Shown here one piece after another: positions 1-8,789 of a stretch of 64,000 bases of DNA. Position numbers and translations under genes: made by a program. The notes beneath the pieces were generated by a model, which worked only from the letters and a program-made list of their open reading frames with translations, was not told the DNA's origin and searched no databases. Numbering within the stretch: position 1 is the stretch's first letter; every line of letters starts with the position of its first letter. The stretch spans positions 355,379-419,378 of the forward strand of contig NZ_ML123050.1 of assembly GCF_003846175.1 (NCBI RefSeq), written 5' to 3'. The stretch is from Streptomyces sp. ADI95-17. Lineage in GTDB: Bacteria; Actinomycetota; Actinomycetes; Streptomycetales; Streptomycetaceae.

Positions 1-336
1 CGAACGCGGAGCGCCCCACAGCCCTATCCGGATGCGGTCCGCGTCCGGGCCGCCGGACGGGATGCGCTCGGGCGTCGGGTTCGGTACGGAGTCCGGTACG
101 GCCGACGGCGGTACGGCCCCGGGGCCCTCGCCGGTGGGCGTGTCCCCCCGGCTGTCCGCGCCGTCCCGTGCCGCACCGTCCGGCTCGTTCCTGTTCGGGT
201 CGTGCCCGTTCAGGCCGTCTCCGGCCGGGCCGTTCCTGTTCGGGTCGTTCCTGGTCGGGTCGTTCCTGTTCGGGTCGTTCCTGGTCGGGTCGTTCCTCGT
301 CGGGTCGTTCCTGTTCGGGTCGTAGAGATCGTCCAT
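1..336 (-). CDS. Probable P-loop NTPase, N-terminal part (runs off window)
   Basis: The reading frame starts at ATG 336-334 behind a good GAGGAG site and is open to base 1 (112 codons). The first 35 residues are a low-complexity array of [N/Y]DP[N/T]R pentapeptides, followed by a Pro/Asp/Gly-rich linker. The last visible residues, RIRIGLWGAPRS, look like the first strand and start of a Walker A loop (GxxxxGKS/T), which would complete just outside the window. It lies 40 bp downstream of the zinc-ribbon gene on the same strand, so it probably belongs to the same cassette. The nucleotide-binding role is inferred from the partial motif only; a GTPase-type conflict-system protein is the best guess. 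Confidence 0.55.
   Translation of the reverse strand, partial: MDDLYDPNRNDPTRNDPTRNDPNRNDPTRNDPNRNGPAGDGLNGHDPNRNEPDGAARDGADSRGDTPTGEGPGAVPPSAVPDSVPNPTPERIPSGGPDADRIRIGLWGAPRS
233..325. repeat. 15-bp tandem repeat coding for DP[N/T]RN units
   Basis: About six imperfect copies of a 15-bp unit (GGGTCGTTCCTGTTC and the GGTC variant) lie inside the first codons of the minus-strand gene. They encode a flexible, charged N-terminal tail. Because the unit is a multiple of three, copy number can change without breaking the frame. Confidence 0.85.
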
Positions 337-376
337 GGGCACTCTCCTCGTGCTGGGGCCATGTCGTGGGGCGGTG

Positions 377-2377
377 TCACATGAGCGGGGCGGCGAAGGC
401 GAACGGGCATTCCGGGCCCTCGTGCCGCCAGGGCGGGTCGAGGGCCCGGACCGCGTCCTGGGCCGAGTCGATACCCGGACGGAGCACCCCGTCGGCGCCG
501 AGGGCCCGCCAGGCCTCGGCCGCGTAGCGCCTGGTCTGTCTGCCCGCCGCGTCGGGCGGCGGAGGTCCGGTGGCGGGGTCCGCCCGGGCCAGTACGCGGT
601 AGCCGTCCGCCCGCAGCCGGGCGAGCGCCGCCCGCCAGTCCGTGCCGCGGGGGCAGGCCCGTACGACCCCGTGCTGACGGGACGGGGCGGGTGGCCGGCG
701 GCCGACGATCAGGAGGACGCGGCACACCTTCGCGGTGCCGGAGCGCACGGCGGACAGCGAGGCCACCGCGTGCAGCGCGTCCTCCAGGGACGACACGGTG
801 TCCTGCCGCCGCAGGGCCGGTGCCCAGTCGGCCAGCGCCCGGGGCAGCTCGGCGGGCGGGCGCGCGACGACCGGGGCCCGCAGCAGCGTGCCTTCCTTGG
901 CCCAGGTGCTCTCGTAGTCCGTGTGGTCGTAGTGGCCTACGGCTCCGACCCGGACGGCGGTGCCGGTGTGATCCCTGCGGGCCAGGAGGGCGGCGACGTC
1001 CCGTACGAAGGTGAGGCGTTCCTCGGTCTCGGCCAGGTCGGCGCCGCTGAGTTCGACGGTGAACAGCAGATCGAGGCGGGGCGGGCGCACCATCCGGCGG
1101 GGCAGACCGGACAGCAGTCGGGGCACGTCTACGAAGGACTGCTCGGGCGGCCGCTCACTCGCGGGGGCGACGAGGTCCACCTCGCCGGGGCCGCGCAGCA
1201 CGAAGGTGAGCCGTGCCGGTTCCAGCGCCCCGACCTTGAGCCGGTGCACGGTCACGGTCGGGGCGCCGTTGCCGTCCGCGGCCGGGGTCCCGGCGAGGAC
1301 CGGCAGGTGAAGGGGGGTAGTGCCGGTGGCTCCGCCGTACACCGTGACCTCGGCGGTCGCGGTCTCGCCCGGGGCCAGCCGGGAGCCCGCGGGAAAGAGC
1401 ACATGGCTGTGCGGGCGCACGGCGCCGGTGTCCCGGTCGGCGCGGGCCAGAAGCAGTGTGTGATCGGCGAGGAGCGGCAGCGTACGCAGGAGTCGCCGCA
1501 CCCGGTCGGCGGCGAGGCGGCGGGCGGGCGCTTCCCCCGGGTGTCCCGGTTCCACCGACGCGGCGCGGTCCGCGGGCAGTTCGAGGCGCACGGCGTGGTC
1601 CCGGGCCACCACGGCGGCCGCGCGCCGCAGCAGTTCCCAGCCCGGCGCCGGGCGCAGCAGGACGGCCGCGGTCCCCGGGACGGTCGGCAGGCTCAGGGTG
1701 AGCCATTCCCGTACGGCGTCGTCGAACTCCTGGCGGTCCACGGGCGGGAGGGTGCCGTTGCCGCCCGCGAGCTGGAAACGGCGCAGGGTGGCGTCGGCGT
1801 CGAGAGCGGGCACGACCGTGCGCCAGGGGGTGCTGTCCGCGTCGCGGAGGACCGGGATTCCGGCTTCGGTGAAGGTCACCCGGGTCAGGTGGAGCCCGTC
1901 GGGCGCGCACTCCACGAACGACAGCTCCGCGCGGCCGTGCCGGAGCTCGTCGAGCGGTGCGCCGGGTCCGGCCCGCGCGGGCAGGTCGTCGGGGGCGCTC
2001 CGGCCGCCGGGGAGAACGGCCCCGGACCGCTCCGCCTCGTCCCCCTGCGGCGGGCCGCCCCTGATGACCGCGGCGAGGCACGGGTGATCGCCCGTGCCGG
2101 GTGCGGCGAGTACCGCCGCGCGCAGGTCCCAGGCGTGTTCCGCCGTCCGGAGGACGGTCTCGGCGGCTGCCAGGTCCGCTGCCGTCAGTTCGCCGAGCAC
2201 CGGGTCGTCGTGGAGGCGCCAGCCGCAGACCGCGCAGATGTCCCGCCGGTCCTCCGGAGTCGCGCACACCGGACAGACACCAAGCACACCACAGCCCCCC
2301 GTAGTCCGTCCGTGCCCCGGCTCGCCGTGGCGGTCCGGGCGCTGCCGAGGCCACGCGCCGGTGGCCGCCGTGATCAC
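377..2377 (-). CDS. Zinc-ribbon protein with beta-rich and vWA-like regions (conflict cassette)
   Basis: 666-residue protein from GTG 2377, with AAGGGG about 7 nt upstream. Near the N-terminus two CxxC pairs (C35/C38 and C48/C51) form a zinc-ribbon signature. Residues about 310-405 read as a beta-strand-rich region. Around 434-445 the sequence PRLDLLFTVELSG resembles the first strand of a von Willebrand A fold, but the metal-site DxSxS is degenerate (ELSG), so metal binding is doubtful. The C-terminal part is a mixed alpha/beta region ending in PFAFAAPLM. It sits between the macro-like gene and the probable P-loop gene on one strand. The family is not recognised with certainty; a scaffold or sensor role is inferred from context. 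Confidence 0.7.
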   Translation of the reverse strand: MITAATGAWPRQRPDRHGEPGHGRTTGGCGVLGVCPVCATPEDRRDICAVCGWRLHDDPVLGELTAADLAAAETVLRTAEHAWDLRAAVLAAPGTGDHPCLAAVIRGGPPQGDEAERSGAVLPGGRSAPDDLPARAGPGAPLDELRHGRAELSFVECAPDGLHLTRVTFTEAGIPVLRDADSTPWRTVVPALDADATLRRFQLAGGNGTLPPVDRQEFDDAVREWLTLSLPTVPGTAAVLLRPAPGWELLRRAAAVVARDHAVRLELPADRAASVEPGHPGEAPARRLAADRVRRLLRTLPLLADHTLLLARADRDTGAVRPHSHVLFPAGSRLAPGETATAEVTVYGGATGTTPLHLPVLAGTPAADGNGAPTVTVHRLKVGALEPARLTFVLRGPGEVDLVAPASERPPEQSFVDVPRLLSGLPRRMVRPPRLDLLFTVELSGADLAETEERLTFVRDVAALLARRDHTGTAVRVGAVGHYDHTDYESTWAKEGTLLRAPVVARPPAELPRALADWAPALRRQDTVSSLEDALHAVASLSAVRSGTAKVCRVLLIVGRRPPAPSRQHGVVRACPRGTDWRAALARLRADGYRVLARADPATGPPPPDAAGRQTRRYAAEAWRALGADGVLRPGIDSAQDAVRALDPPWRHEGPECPFAFAAPLM

Positions 2378-2796
2378 CCAAACCCCTTGCAGAGGAGGAA
2401 TGATGATTCCACGTCAGATGTGCGCATGGGCGACTTCCGTGAACCGCGGACAGAACTCGCCGGAGACTCCATCAGCCGGCCACGACCGGAACAATCCCCT
2501 CCGTTCCTCGTCGGCGGCACCCCGTGCACGCCCGCCCTCCGGCCGCGCCGCCCATGCCGCCCCGCGCTGCCGGCACGGCACTCCTCGGCACCGGCGCGGA
2601 CGACCGGACGCCACACCTTCAACCCGCTCACCACCCCATCGCTCACCGACCGGTGCCGTCGGGCGGGGTCACGACCGTGCGCGTCCTACGGCGATTCCGG
2701 CGACACGAATGCGCCGCGCCGCTCTCGCCGCGCCATCTGCCTGGCGGAGGGGCTCAGCTCCATTCCAACGGGTCGGCCGGTCGCGGACCGGGCACG
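2378..2796. other. 419-bp gap inside the minus-strand cassette
   Basis: No convincing gene. A minus-strand 90-codon frame (2646-2374) would overlap the GTG of the zinc-ribbon gene as GTGA, but its composition is not protein-like. A plus-strand ATG at 2402 behind AGAGGAGGA is followed by an Arg/Pro-rich frame that also looks non-coding. The gap may hold an internal promoter for the two downstream genes. Confidence 0.4.
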
Positions 2797-3894
2797 TTAC
2801 GGGCGGATCCTGGACGCGATCCGCGCCACCAGGCCAGCCGCCTGCGGCGTACGCACCACGAAGTGGACGTCCCAGTCCGCGCCGCGCGCCAACTCCGCCT
2901 CGACGGCGGCCCACACGGCGCCCAGACTGACGTGGTACGGCAACCCGCCGCGGCCCGAGCCGAGCAGGGGGAAGCACACCGACCGCAACGGCGGGGCCGT
3001 CTTCCCGGACTCCTCGGCCAGCACCGCGAAGGTCCGCGACACGGCTGTCGTGACATGGGCGGGCAGCACGTCGTAGTCATTGGTGCCGGCCCGGGGCACC
3101 GCGATCGCGGCGTGGTGGATCCGCCGTACGCCCTGCGCGGTCAGGGCGCCCGAACCCGTGGCGACAACGGTGCCGGGCAGCACGGCGCGCCCCGAAGTGC
3201 TGTGCCGGGCGGCCCACTCGCGCAGCCCGTCGTGGACCGGGTCGTCGATGACATCACCGGTCACCCCCCACACGGTCGCCGCCCGCCGCAACGACGCGGC
3301 GACGGAGGACTTGTACGCCTCGGGCAGCGCGAGGTGGACGTTGATCGGCGAGACCACCACGTCCACGTCCCGCAGCAGGTCCACGGGGTGCATGTGCACG
3401 GTGAGCACCACCTGGCGGCCTCCGACGAGCACCCGCACCGTGCGGTGCGTGACGGCACTCCGCTCCCCTTCGCCGCCCGGGGACGCCCCCTCCTCCGCTT
3501 CCGGCTCCGCCGGTGCCGTCGCCAGGCGTACGACGTGCTCGGCGACCTGTCCCAGGACCATCACCTCGTGGTCCTTGCGGAAGCGTTCGACACTCACCCC
3601 GTACACCGAGGCCGCCCTGGCCCGGCGCGAGGACGCCGGCCAGTCGCGGGTGCCCTGCGCGAGACCCAGGGTGTACTCGGCGGTGGTACGGAGCGTGCCC
3701 TCGTCCAGGAGCGACACGGCGCGCCGCAGCAGCGCCTCGACGGCCGCACCGGGCGTACGGGCGCCCGTCGCGGCCACGGCCGCCGCCGACTCCAGGTGCG
3801 GCAGCGGGCGGCCGCGCAGCCGGACGAGGCCGATGCGCCGGACTTCCCTGATCTCTTCGAGAGTTGACGCAAGGTCAGGTTGGAGCGATGCCAT
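2797..3894 (-). CDS. Macro-domain-like protein with N-terminal helical module
   Basis: 365 residues from ATG 3894; no in-frame alternative start lies just upstream. Residues about 10-125 are helical and carry RRARAASVYGVSVERFR, a helix-turn-helix-like module often seen at the N-terminus of actinobacterial effector-associated proteins. A Glu/Gly-rich linker (130-146) precedes a C-terminal region with macro-domain features: VDVVVSPIN (178-185, in place of the usual VxxVVNAAN) and FPLLGSGRGGLP (308-319), which matches the phosphate loop of ADP-ribose-binding macro domains. It lies 58 bp after the RES toxin gene. A role in binding or removing ADP-ribose made from NAD, or sensing it, is inferred. 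The altered Asn motif may mean binding without hydrolysis. Confidence 0.65.
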   Translation of the reverse strand: MASLQPDLASTLEEIREVRRIGLVRLRGRPLPHLESAAAVAATGARTPGAAVEALLRRAVSLLDEGTLRTTAEYTLGLAQGTRDWPASSRRARAASVYGVSVERFRKDHEVMVLGQVAEHVVRLATAPAEPEAEEGASPGGEGERSAVTHRTVRVLVGGRQVVLTVHMHPVDLLRDVDVVVSPINVHLALPEAYKSSVAASLRRAATVWGVTGDVIDDPVHDGLREWAARHSTSGRAVLPGTVVATGSGALTAQGVRRIHHAAIAVPRAGTNDYDVLPAHVTTAVSRTFAVLAEESGKTAPPLRSVCFPLLGSGRGGLPYHVSLGAVWAAVEAELARGADWDVHFVVRTPQAAGLVARIASRIRP

Positions 3895-3952
3895 GCGATC
3901 ACCATGGCACCACGTCCCTCTGTGGACAAGCCGGTCCGGGTTCTCGCGGGCG

Positions 3953-4630
3953 TCACTCCCGTCGCGGCCGTGAAATCTCCGCACGCAGCGGTTCGAGGTA
4001 CTGGTTCGCCCGGTCGATGCCCGCGTCGGAGTCGAGTTGCGGGATCCCCGAGGTGGGCACCACGTCCAGCGGCTTGCCGTCGCAGTGCGCGAACCGGTCG
4101 TGGAACAGCACCAGGGCACGCTGCGGCCGGTTGTGCCGGGACTGCCAGATCAGTCCCATGGCCTCGGGTGCCTGCGCCCGGATCTCACTCGCCCAGCGCC
4201 GGGCGGACACATAGTTGCGCTCGTCCTCCAGGAGCGTGGACTCCTGGCAGACGGCGGCGAGGTCCTTCGCCTCGATCAGGGAGACCAGGGTCAGCTCGCA
4301 CCGGGTGCGCAGCACGCTCAGCGTGCGGTGCAGGACGGTGGCGTACGGGATGCGCCGCCGCCCGGCGGGCAGTTCGAAGGGACGGGAGCGCAGCACGCTT
4401 TCCGCGAGGGCCGTGGTCGCGGTGTCCCCGAGGTACAGGCAGTGGTACGGGTCGAGCGGCGTGCCGTCGAAGCGGCTGCCGTCCTTGAACTCGAAGGGAT
4501 CCGCCAGCTTCGGATTGAACTCGTCCGGCGCGTAACGGATGTTGTGCACCCGCCACAGCTCGGTCCCGGCCGGGAGCACGTGCAGGACGGGCCGCAGTTC
4601 CAGCGACGTCATGGGAAAGATGCCGGTCAT
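3953..4630 (-). CDS. RES-domain protein, probable NAD-degrading toxin
   Basis: 225 residues. Start ATG 4630 overlaps the previous stop by one base (TGATG), so translation is probably coupled. The Arg-Glu-Ser pattern that names the RES fold is visible: R27 in ELWRVH, E77 in TTALAESVL and S164 in IWQSRHNRPQ, with the conserved LYLGD (65-69) between. RES toxins such as MbcT degrade NAD+ (established for the family) and are held in check by a partner encoded directly upstream. Here the upstream overlapping gene ends in an antitoxin-like toxin-binding segment, which supports a toxin-antitoxin pair built into a larger cassette. ATG 4612 is an alternative start. Confidence 0.85.
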   Translation of the reverse strand: MTGIFPMTSLELRPVLHVLPAGTELWRVHNIRYAPDEFNPKLADPFEFKDGSRFDGTPLDPYHCLYLGDTATTALAESVLRSRPFELPAGRRRIPYATVLHRTLSVLRTRCELTLVSLIEAKDLAAVCQESTLLEDERNYVSARRWASEIRAQAPEAMGLIWQSRHNRPQRALVLFHDRFAHCDGKPLDVVPTSGIPQLDSDAGIDRANQYLEPLRAEISRPRRE

Positions 4631-5307
4631 CAGTCCCCCTCCACCAGCGCGGCGGCCGCGCCCACCAGTTCCCGGTCGGGCAGCCGGCCCAGGAGCGCCG
4701 CGGGTGTCCCGCCCAGCCAGGTGTTCCCGCTGAGCCACCAGGCCGCGGCCCCCCAGGGGTCGATGTCGGCGAGGAGCAGCCGGTTGACCTGGATGACCAC
4801 CTCGTACGGGCTTCCGCAGCCCTCGGGGAACTGGAACTCCGGGTAGCGCTCGCCGCCCCGGGGGTCCGCGAACCTGATCAGTTCCGGCGGCGCCGCTCCC
4901 CCGCACCGGGCGTGTGCCTCGTCCCTGGAGAGGGCCGGGGCGCGGAGGATCTCGTCCGAGGTGCCGTCCGGCATGTCCGGTGCCGGTTGCCGCGCGGGCG
5001 CCAGCAGTGCCATCAGCTCCCGCGCGCCCATGACCACGGCGGGTTCGGGTGGCGCGGCGACCAGGCGTACGGCGTCCAGGGCGGGCCGTACGGGATGGTC
5101 GAACGGCAGCGCCAGCAGGGCGAGACGGACTCCCTGGCAGGCCCTGCGGACGGCCATGCCGTCGTCGGGTACCACCGCCGCGAGCGTTTCCAGCCGGGTG
5201 AGCAGCACCGCGTACTGCTCGTCGTCGAGCGCCGCGCGGACGGCGGCGTGATGTTCCCCGATCAGTGCGAGCAGCCGGCCCGCCGGGCCCTCACCACTCG
5301 TGTTCAT
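4630..5307 (-). CDS. Helical partner protein with MbcA/Xre-like toxin-binding C-terminus
   Basis: 225 residues from ATG 5307 behind GGAGGGGGA. It overlaps the end of the CHAT gene by 17 bp and its stop overlaps the RES start. Residues 10-80 form a compact helical region (LLALIGEHHAAVRAALDDEQY and LPFDHPVRPALDAVRL) that resembles small proteins found beside CHAT proteases in actinobacteria, known as CATRA-associated small proteins; this comparison is from memory. Residues about 165-208, ending DIDPWGAAAWWLSGNTWLGG plus TPAALLG, resemble the toxin-binding domain of MbcA/Xre/ParS antitoxins (usual form: FxxPNxWLGGxxPxxLL). No DNA-binding helix-turn-helix is seen. I infer that it links the CHAT protease to the RES toxin, perhaps as a cleavable antitoxin. 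Confidence 0.65.
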   Translation of the reverse strand: MNTSGEGPAGRLLALIGEHHAAVRAALDDEQYAVLLTRLETLAAVVPDDGMAVRRACQGVRLALLALPFDHPVRPALDAVRLVAAPPEPAVVMGARELMALLAPARQPAPDMPDGTSDEILRAPALSRDEAHARCGGAAPPELIRFADPRGGERYPEFQFPEGCGSPYEVVIQVNRLLLADIDPWGAAAWWLSGNTWLGGTPAALLGRLPDRELVGAAAALVEGD

Positions 5308-8300
5308 CCGGTCCCCCTCCTTCGCTTGTCTTCCTCGTCCCTGCCGGGCCGGGATGCCCCTGGTGAATGAACGCGGCCCACAGCGGGACGCGGTCCAGGT
5401 CGGTTCTCTCCGCCTGCCGCAGCAGCACACCGCTGAGCGAGCCCGGGGTCTCGCGGCCGGGATCGAGCATCCACAGCTGGGCGGCCCTGAGCGCGTCGAC
5501 GGGGCTGAGCCCTTCGGCGTTCAGATAGTGGTGGAAGACCGCCATCAGCAGGGCCGCGGTGCCGTCGTCGGCCGCCCACCGGGATCCGACGACGTCCCGT
5601 GCGCCGCCCGAGACGAACGCCGTGGTGAGCGTCAGGGCCTCGTCGTGATCACGGGTGCTCAGATCGGTCCGGCAGGCACTGAGCACGACCAACGGACCGT
5701 CTGCGGTCGCCTGTCGGCGTACCGGCTGGTCGAGCAGCCGTGTCACGGTGAGGTCGCCCGGGTCCGTACCGTCCGCTTCGGCGGGCGGGTCTCCCGCGGG
5801 CTCGGCGGCGAGGTGCAGTGCGGAGACCGTGGGCCGGACACCCGCCGATCCGTGCGAGGCGACGTGCAGCAGAGAGGCCCCTTCGGTGAGGAACCCGAGG
5901 ACCTCCTCCGGGGTGCCGGGAAGCAGTTCGTCCTCGGGGACCTCGAACATCCCTCCGCACAGCCGGGCCCCCGGGTAGAAGGCGTTCCGCAGGGCCAGGA
6001 CTTCGACCTCGGCGTAGGTCAGGCCCAGGGTGGGATCGGCGAGGAGCACGGGAGCGGCCGCCGGGTCCCGTGGTGCGCGCCGCACCGTGCGCAGGAACTG
6101 GCTGCCGGACGCCGCGTAGCTGAACACCGTGGTCCGGCACAGGTAGGCGGGCGAGGTCCCGCCGGGCCCGCGCGCGGCGTGCCAGGGGACGATTCCTAGG
6201 CGGCCGCAGGGCACCAGGACGACGCGGAGCGGCTCCTGCGCCCGGTCGCCGCCGGGCCTCAGCGCCTCCTCCAGGGCGGTGACGACGGGGCCGAGCACGT
6301 CGTGGGCCCAGTCGCACAGCGCCCCCAGGGACTGCTCCCAGCTCTGGGCGGCGGCCGCGTCGTCGGGGGCCGCGGCGTCGATCAGGGCGGTGGCGTCGAG
6401 GTAGCGCTCCACCGGACCGTTCTCGGCGCCGGACAGAAGCGGCAGGACCTTCATGGCGAGGCCGCGCTCGGGCGACACGATGATCGCCACTCCGGCTTCC
6501 GCGTCCTCTCCGGGGACGAGGTAGACCAGCGCGTCGGCGCCGCTCGCCGCGACCCCGTCCGCGAGGTCGGCCGGCGTGGGGGTGCCGAGCAGTCCGCCCC
6601 GCCGGCGGTAGCCGAGGGCTTCGAGGGCGCGGCGGCGCAGGGTGCTCGGCAGTTCGCCGGGTACCCCTTGATCCCGGGCGTCGCCCGGCGCTCCGTCCGC
6701 CCCGGCCGCGACGGCCTCCCGCCAGGCCTCGGCGAGTTCGTGGTAGCCGTCCGCGTCGAGGAGTTCGGGTACGGCGGACGAGGTGGACGCGGCGTGCAGC
6801 ACCAGGGCCCGCCCCAGTTCGAGCACGGCCACCGCCTCGTGCAGCCGCCCCTGCGAGGCCGCCCACAGCGCTGCCTGGACGCCCCGGTTCGCCCCGGAGC
6901 GGGCGGTGAGGAGTCCGTGTTCCGCACCGGCCTGGAGGAGTACGTCGGCGGCGAGCGCCGTCAGCGCCTCCTCGGCCGCGCCGAGCGCCCTGATGTCCTG
7001 GACGTCCTGGTCGCGGACGCCGCGCTCGCGGTAGGCCTCGGCCAGTCTCCACAGCGCCTCCGCGGCGATCCGCGGCGCCTTGCCCTCCCGTACGGCGCCC
7101 CGGACGCGCTCCAGTTCATCGATGTGCATGTCCAGGACGGCCTGGTCGCGGGTGAGTGCGTACTGCAGTCCGGCGGAGAGGGCGGCGGAGTAGACCTCGT
7201 CCGTGGAGGCGTCCGCCGGCGGCGGGACGTGGTCGACGCCGGGGGCCGTCCCGCCGGAGAGGGCGGCACGCAGCAGAGCGAAGTCCGGGCCGGTGGGCAG
7301 GGGCGTCGCTTCCGCGAACGGGAAGTCGACCGCGCGGGCACCGGCCATCCCCTGCTCCAGGAAAGGGGTACCGCGTCGGATCAGCTCCAGGTCGCCGATG
7401 ACAGCGCCGAGTCGGGTCAGGGCCGCTCCCAGGGTCAGTTCGACGACGAAGCGGAACGGATGGCCCTCGGGGGCGGTCCGGGCCAGCTCCTCCGCGTCGT
7501 CGACGAGGCCGCGGAGCGCTTCCCCGTCCTCCGCGTCGCCCGCGTCGAGCACCTTGGCGTAGAGCGCCTGCGCCCGTCCGAGGACGGCCGGGTCCCGGAA
7601 CCCGGGAGGCAGCGGGCCGCCGTAGTTCTCGAAGTAGCGGGCGACGGCGTCCACGTGGGCGCGGCCGGTGGACTGGTCCTGGATCGTGCCTCCGACGCCG
7701 GCACTGACGTTGAGCAGCAGCGCCATCAGGGCCTCGATACCGGGCGTCGGGTCGAGGCCGGGCGGCGGCATGTCCTGTACGGAACGCAGCTTCCGGAGCA
7801 TTTCGTTGAGCGCCTGGGGATCGCCGTTCCTGAGCGCCTCGTCGAACCCGTGGGTGGTGGCGTTCACTGCGTCCAGGGCGGCGGCGATGCGCCGGATGTC
7901 ACCGAGGGCGAGCGGGGGCTCGGGCTCCGGGTCGGGGGCGGGCGCGGCGTCCCCCTCCGCGGCGGGCGCGGCTGCCCCCTCCTCCTCCGCGGGCGCGGCT
8001 CGGGTATCCCGTTCGCCCCCCGCGCCGTCGGCCGCTGCCCCCTCGGGCCCCTCCGCTCCCGGCCCCCCGCCATTGAACATCCGCCCCATCGTCTGCCGCA
8101 GCACATCCGCGAAGGGATCGCCGACGGGCATCACGTTCGCGAGGATCTCGGTGAAATCCGGTCCCGTACTGGCCGAGAACAGCTCCCGCAACCGCCGGTA
8201 CTCCGTGAGGAACTCGGGCGGCAGCGGCAGTTCCGCGATGTCGTCGGTCAGCTCGTGGATCTCCGTGGCGAAGGTCATCACCCCGTCGGGCCCGGACCGC

Positions 8301-8740
8301 GTGAACCAGTCGACGAACGCGGCGAGGTCCGGCACGTTCCCCGGCGCGCCCGGCTGCGAGCGCATCGGAGTCAGGAGCGTCAGCAGGAACAGCGCCGCCC
8401 ATCGCCGCTCCTGTGTGCCGACCGTGGCACCGAGCGCCGTGCGGCGGTCCCGCGCGTCCCGCAGGAGCCGTTCCGCCCGCTCCCGGTCCGTATCGGTCCC
8501 GGCCCCGGTGGAAAGCCGCAGGGCGAGCGCGCCACCGAGCCATACACTCACCGCGCCGCGCAGCACCGGATCGTGGTCCAACAACCGCACGAGTTGGTCG
8601 AGTTCACCGATCGACCTGTCGTACGCCGCCGGCGGCACCGCTCGTGCCCCCATGGCCGGGATCAGTTCTCTGACCCTCTCCGCCGCCTCCGCCGACCGGG
8701 TACGCAGGCCCTGGACACCACCGCTCGCCTGGTCGCTCAT
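5291..8740 (-). CDS. CHAT-domain (caspase-like) protease with long helical-repeat region
   Basis: 1149 residues from ATG 8740 behind GGGGGAGAGGAAG. The N-terminal two thirds are Ala/Leu-rich helical repeats (TPR-like) interrupted by an Ala/Pro/Glu linker at about 260-310. The C-terminal third, from about residue 700, is a CHAT domain. H963 in LLHVASHGSAG and C1023 in VVLSACRTDL are the expected catalytic dyad, followed by GARDVVGSRWAADD and PLWAAFIHQG, typical of the family. CHAT proteins are cysteine proteases related to caspases and separase, used in bacterial self-destruction and defence. It heads the RES/antitoxin-like/macro cassette and overlaps the next gene. The target is unknown; the antitoxin-like neighbour is a candidate. 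Confidence 0.85.
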   Translation of the reverse strand: MSDQASGGVQGLRTRSAEAAERVRELIPAMGARAVPPAAYDRSIGELDQLVRLLDHDPVLRGAVSVWLGGALALRLSTGAGTDTDRERAERLLRDARDRRTALGATVGTQERRWAALFLLTLLTPMRSQPGAPGNVPDLAAFVDWFTRSGPDGVMTFATEIHELTDDIAELPLPPEFLTEYRRLRELFSASTGPDFTEILANVMPVGDPFADVLRQTMGRMFNGGGPGAEGPEGAAADGAGGERDTRAAPAEEEGAAAPAAEGDAAPAPDPEPEPPLALGDIRRIAAALDAVNATTHGFDEALRNGDPQALNEMLRKLRSVQDMPPPGLDPTPGIEALMALLLNVSAGVGGTIQDQSTGRAHVDAVARYFENYGGPLPPGFRDPAVLGRAQALYAKVLDAGDAEDGEALRGLVDDAEELARTAPEGHPFRFVVELTLGAALTRLGAVIGDLELIRRGTPFLEQGMAGARAVDFPFAEATPLPTGPDFALLRAALSGGTAPGVDHVPPPADASTDEVYSAALSAGLQYALTRDQAVLDMHIDELERVRGAVREGKAPRIAAEALWRLAEAYRERGVRDQDVQDIRALGAAEEALTALAADVLLQAGAEHGLLTARSGANRGVQAALWAASQGRLHEAVAVLELGRALVLHAASTSSAVPELLDADGYHELAEAWREAVAAGADGAPGDARDQGVPGELPSTLRRRALEALGYRRRGGLLGTPTPADLADGVAASGADALVYLVPGEDAEAGVAIIVSPERGLAMKVLPLLSGAENGPVERYLDATALIDAAAPDDAAAAQSWEQSLGALCDWAHDVLGPVVTALEEALRPGGDRAQEPLRVVLVPCGRLGIVPWHAARGPGGTSPAYLCRTTVFSYAASGSQFLRTVRRAPRDPAAAPVLLADPTLGLTYAEVEVLALRNAFYPGARLCGGMFEVPEDELLPGTPEEVLGFLTEGASLLHVASHGSAGVRPTVSALHLAAEPAGDPPAEADGTDPGDLTVTRLLDQPVRRQATADGPLVVLSACRTDLSTRDHDEALTLTTAFVSGGARDVVGSRWAADDGTAALLMAVFHHYLNAEGLSPVDALRAAQLWMLDPGRETPGSLSGVLLRQAERTDLDRVPLWAAFIHQGHPGPAGTRKTSEGGGPDEHEW

Positions 8741-8789
8741 CGGCACTTCCTCTCCCCCGGAGCCCGAACCGCCCTCGGCAACGACACCA

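Noticed and set aside
2374..2646. 90-codon minus-strand frame overlapping the zinc-ribbon start as GTGA
   Set aside because: The overlap looks like coupling, but the residues are not protein-like and there is no ribosome site.
335..3076. A 913-codon plus-strand open frame across the left end
   Set aside because: It lies antisense to the zinc-ribbon and macro-like genes, is Arg/Gly/Pro-rich without domains, and arises from high GC in the opposite strand.
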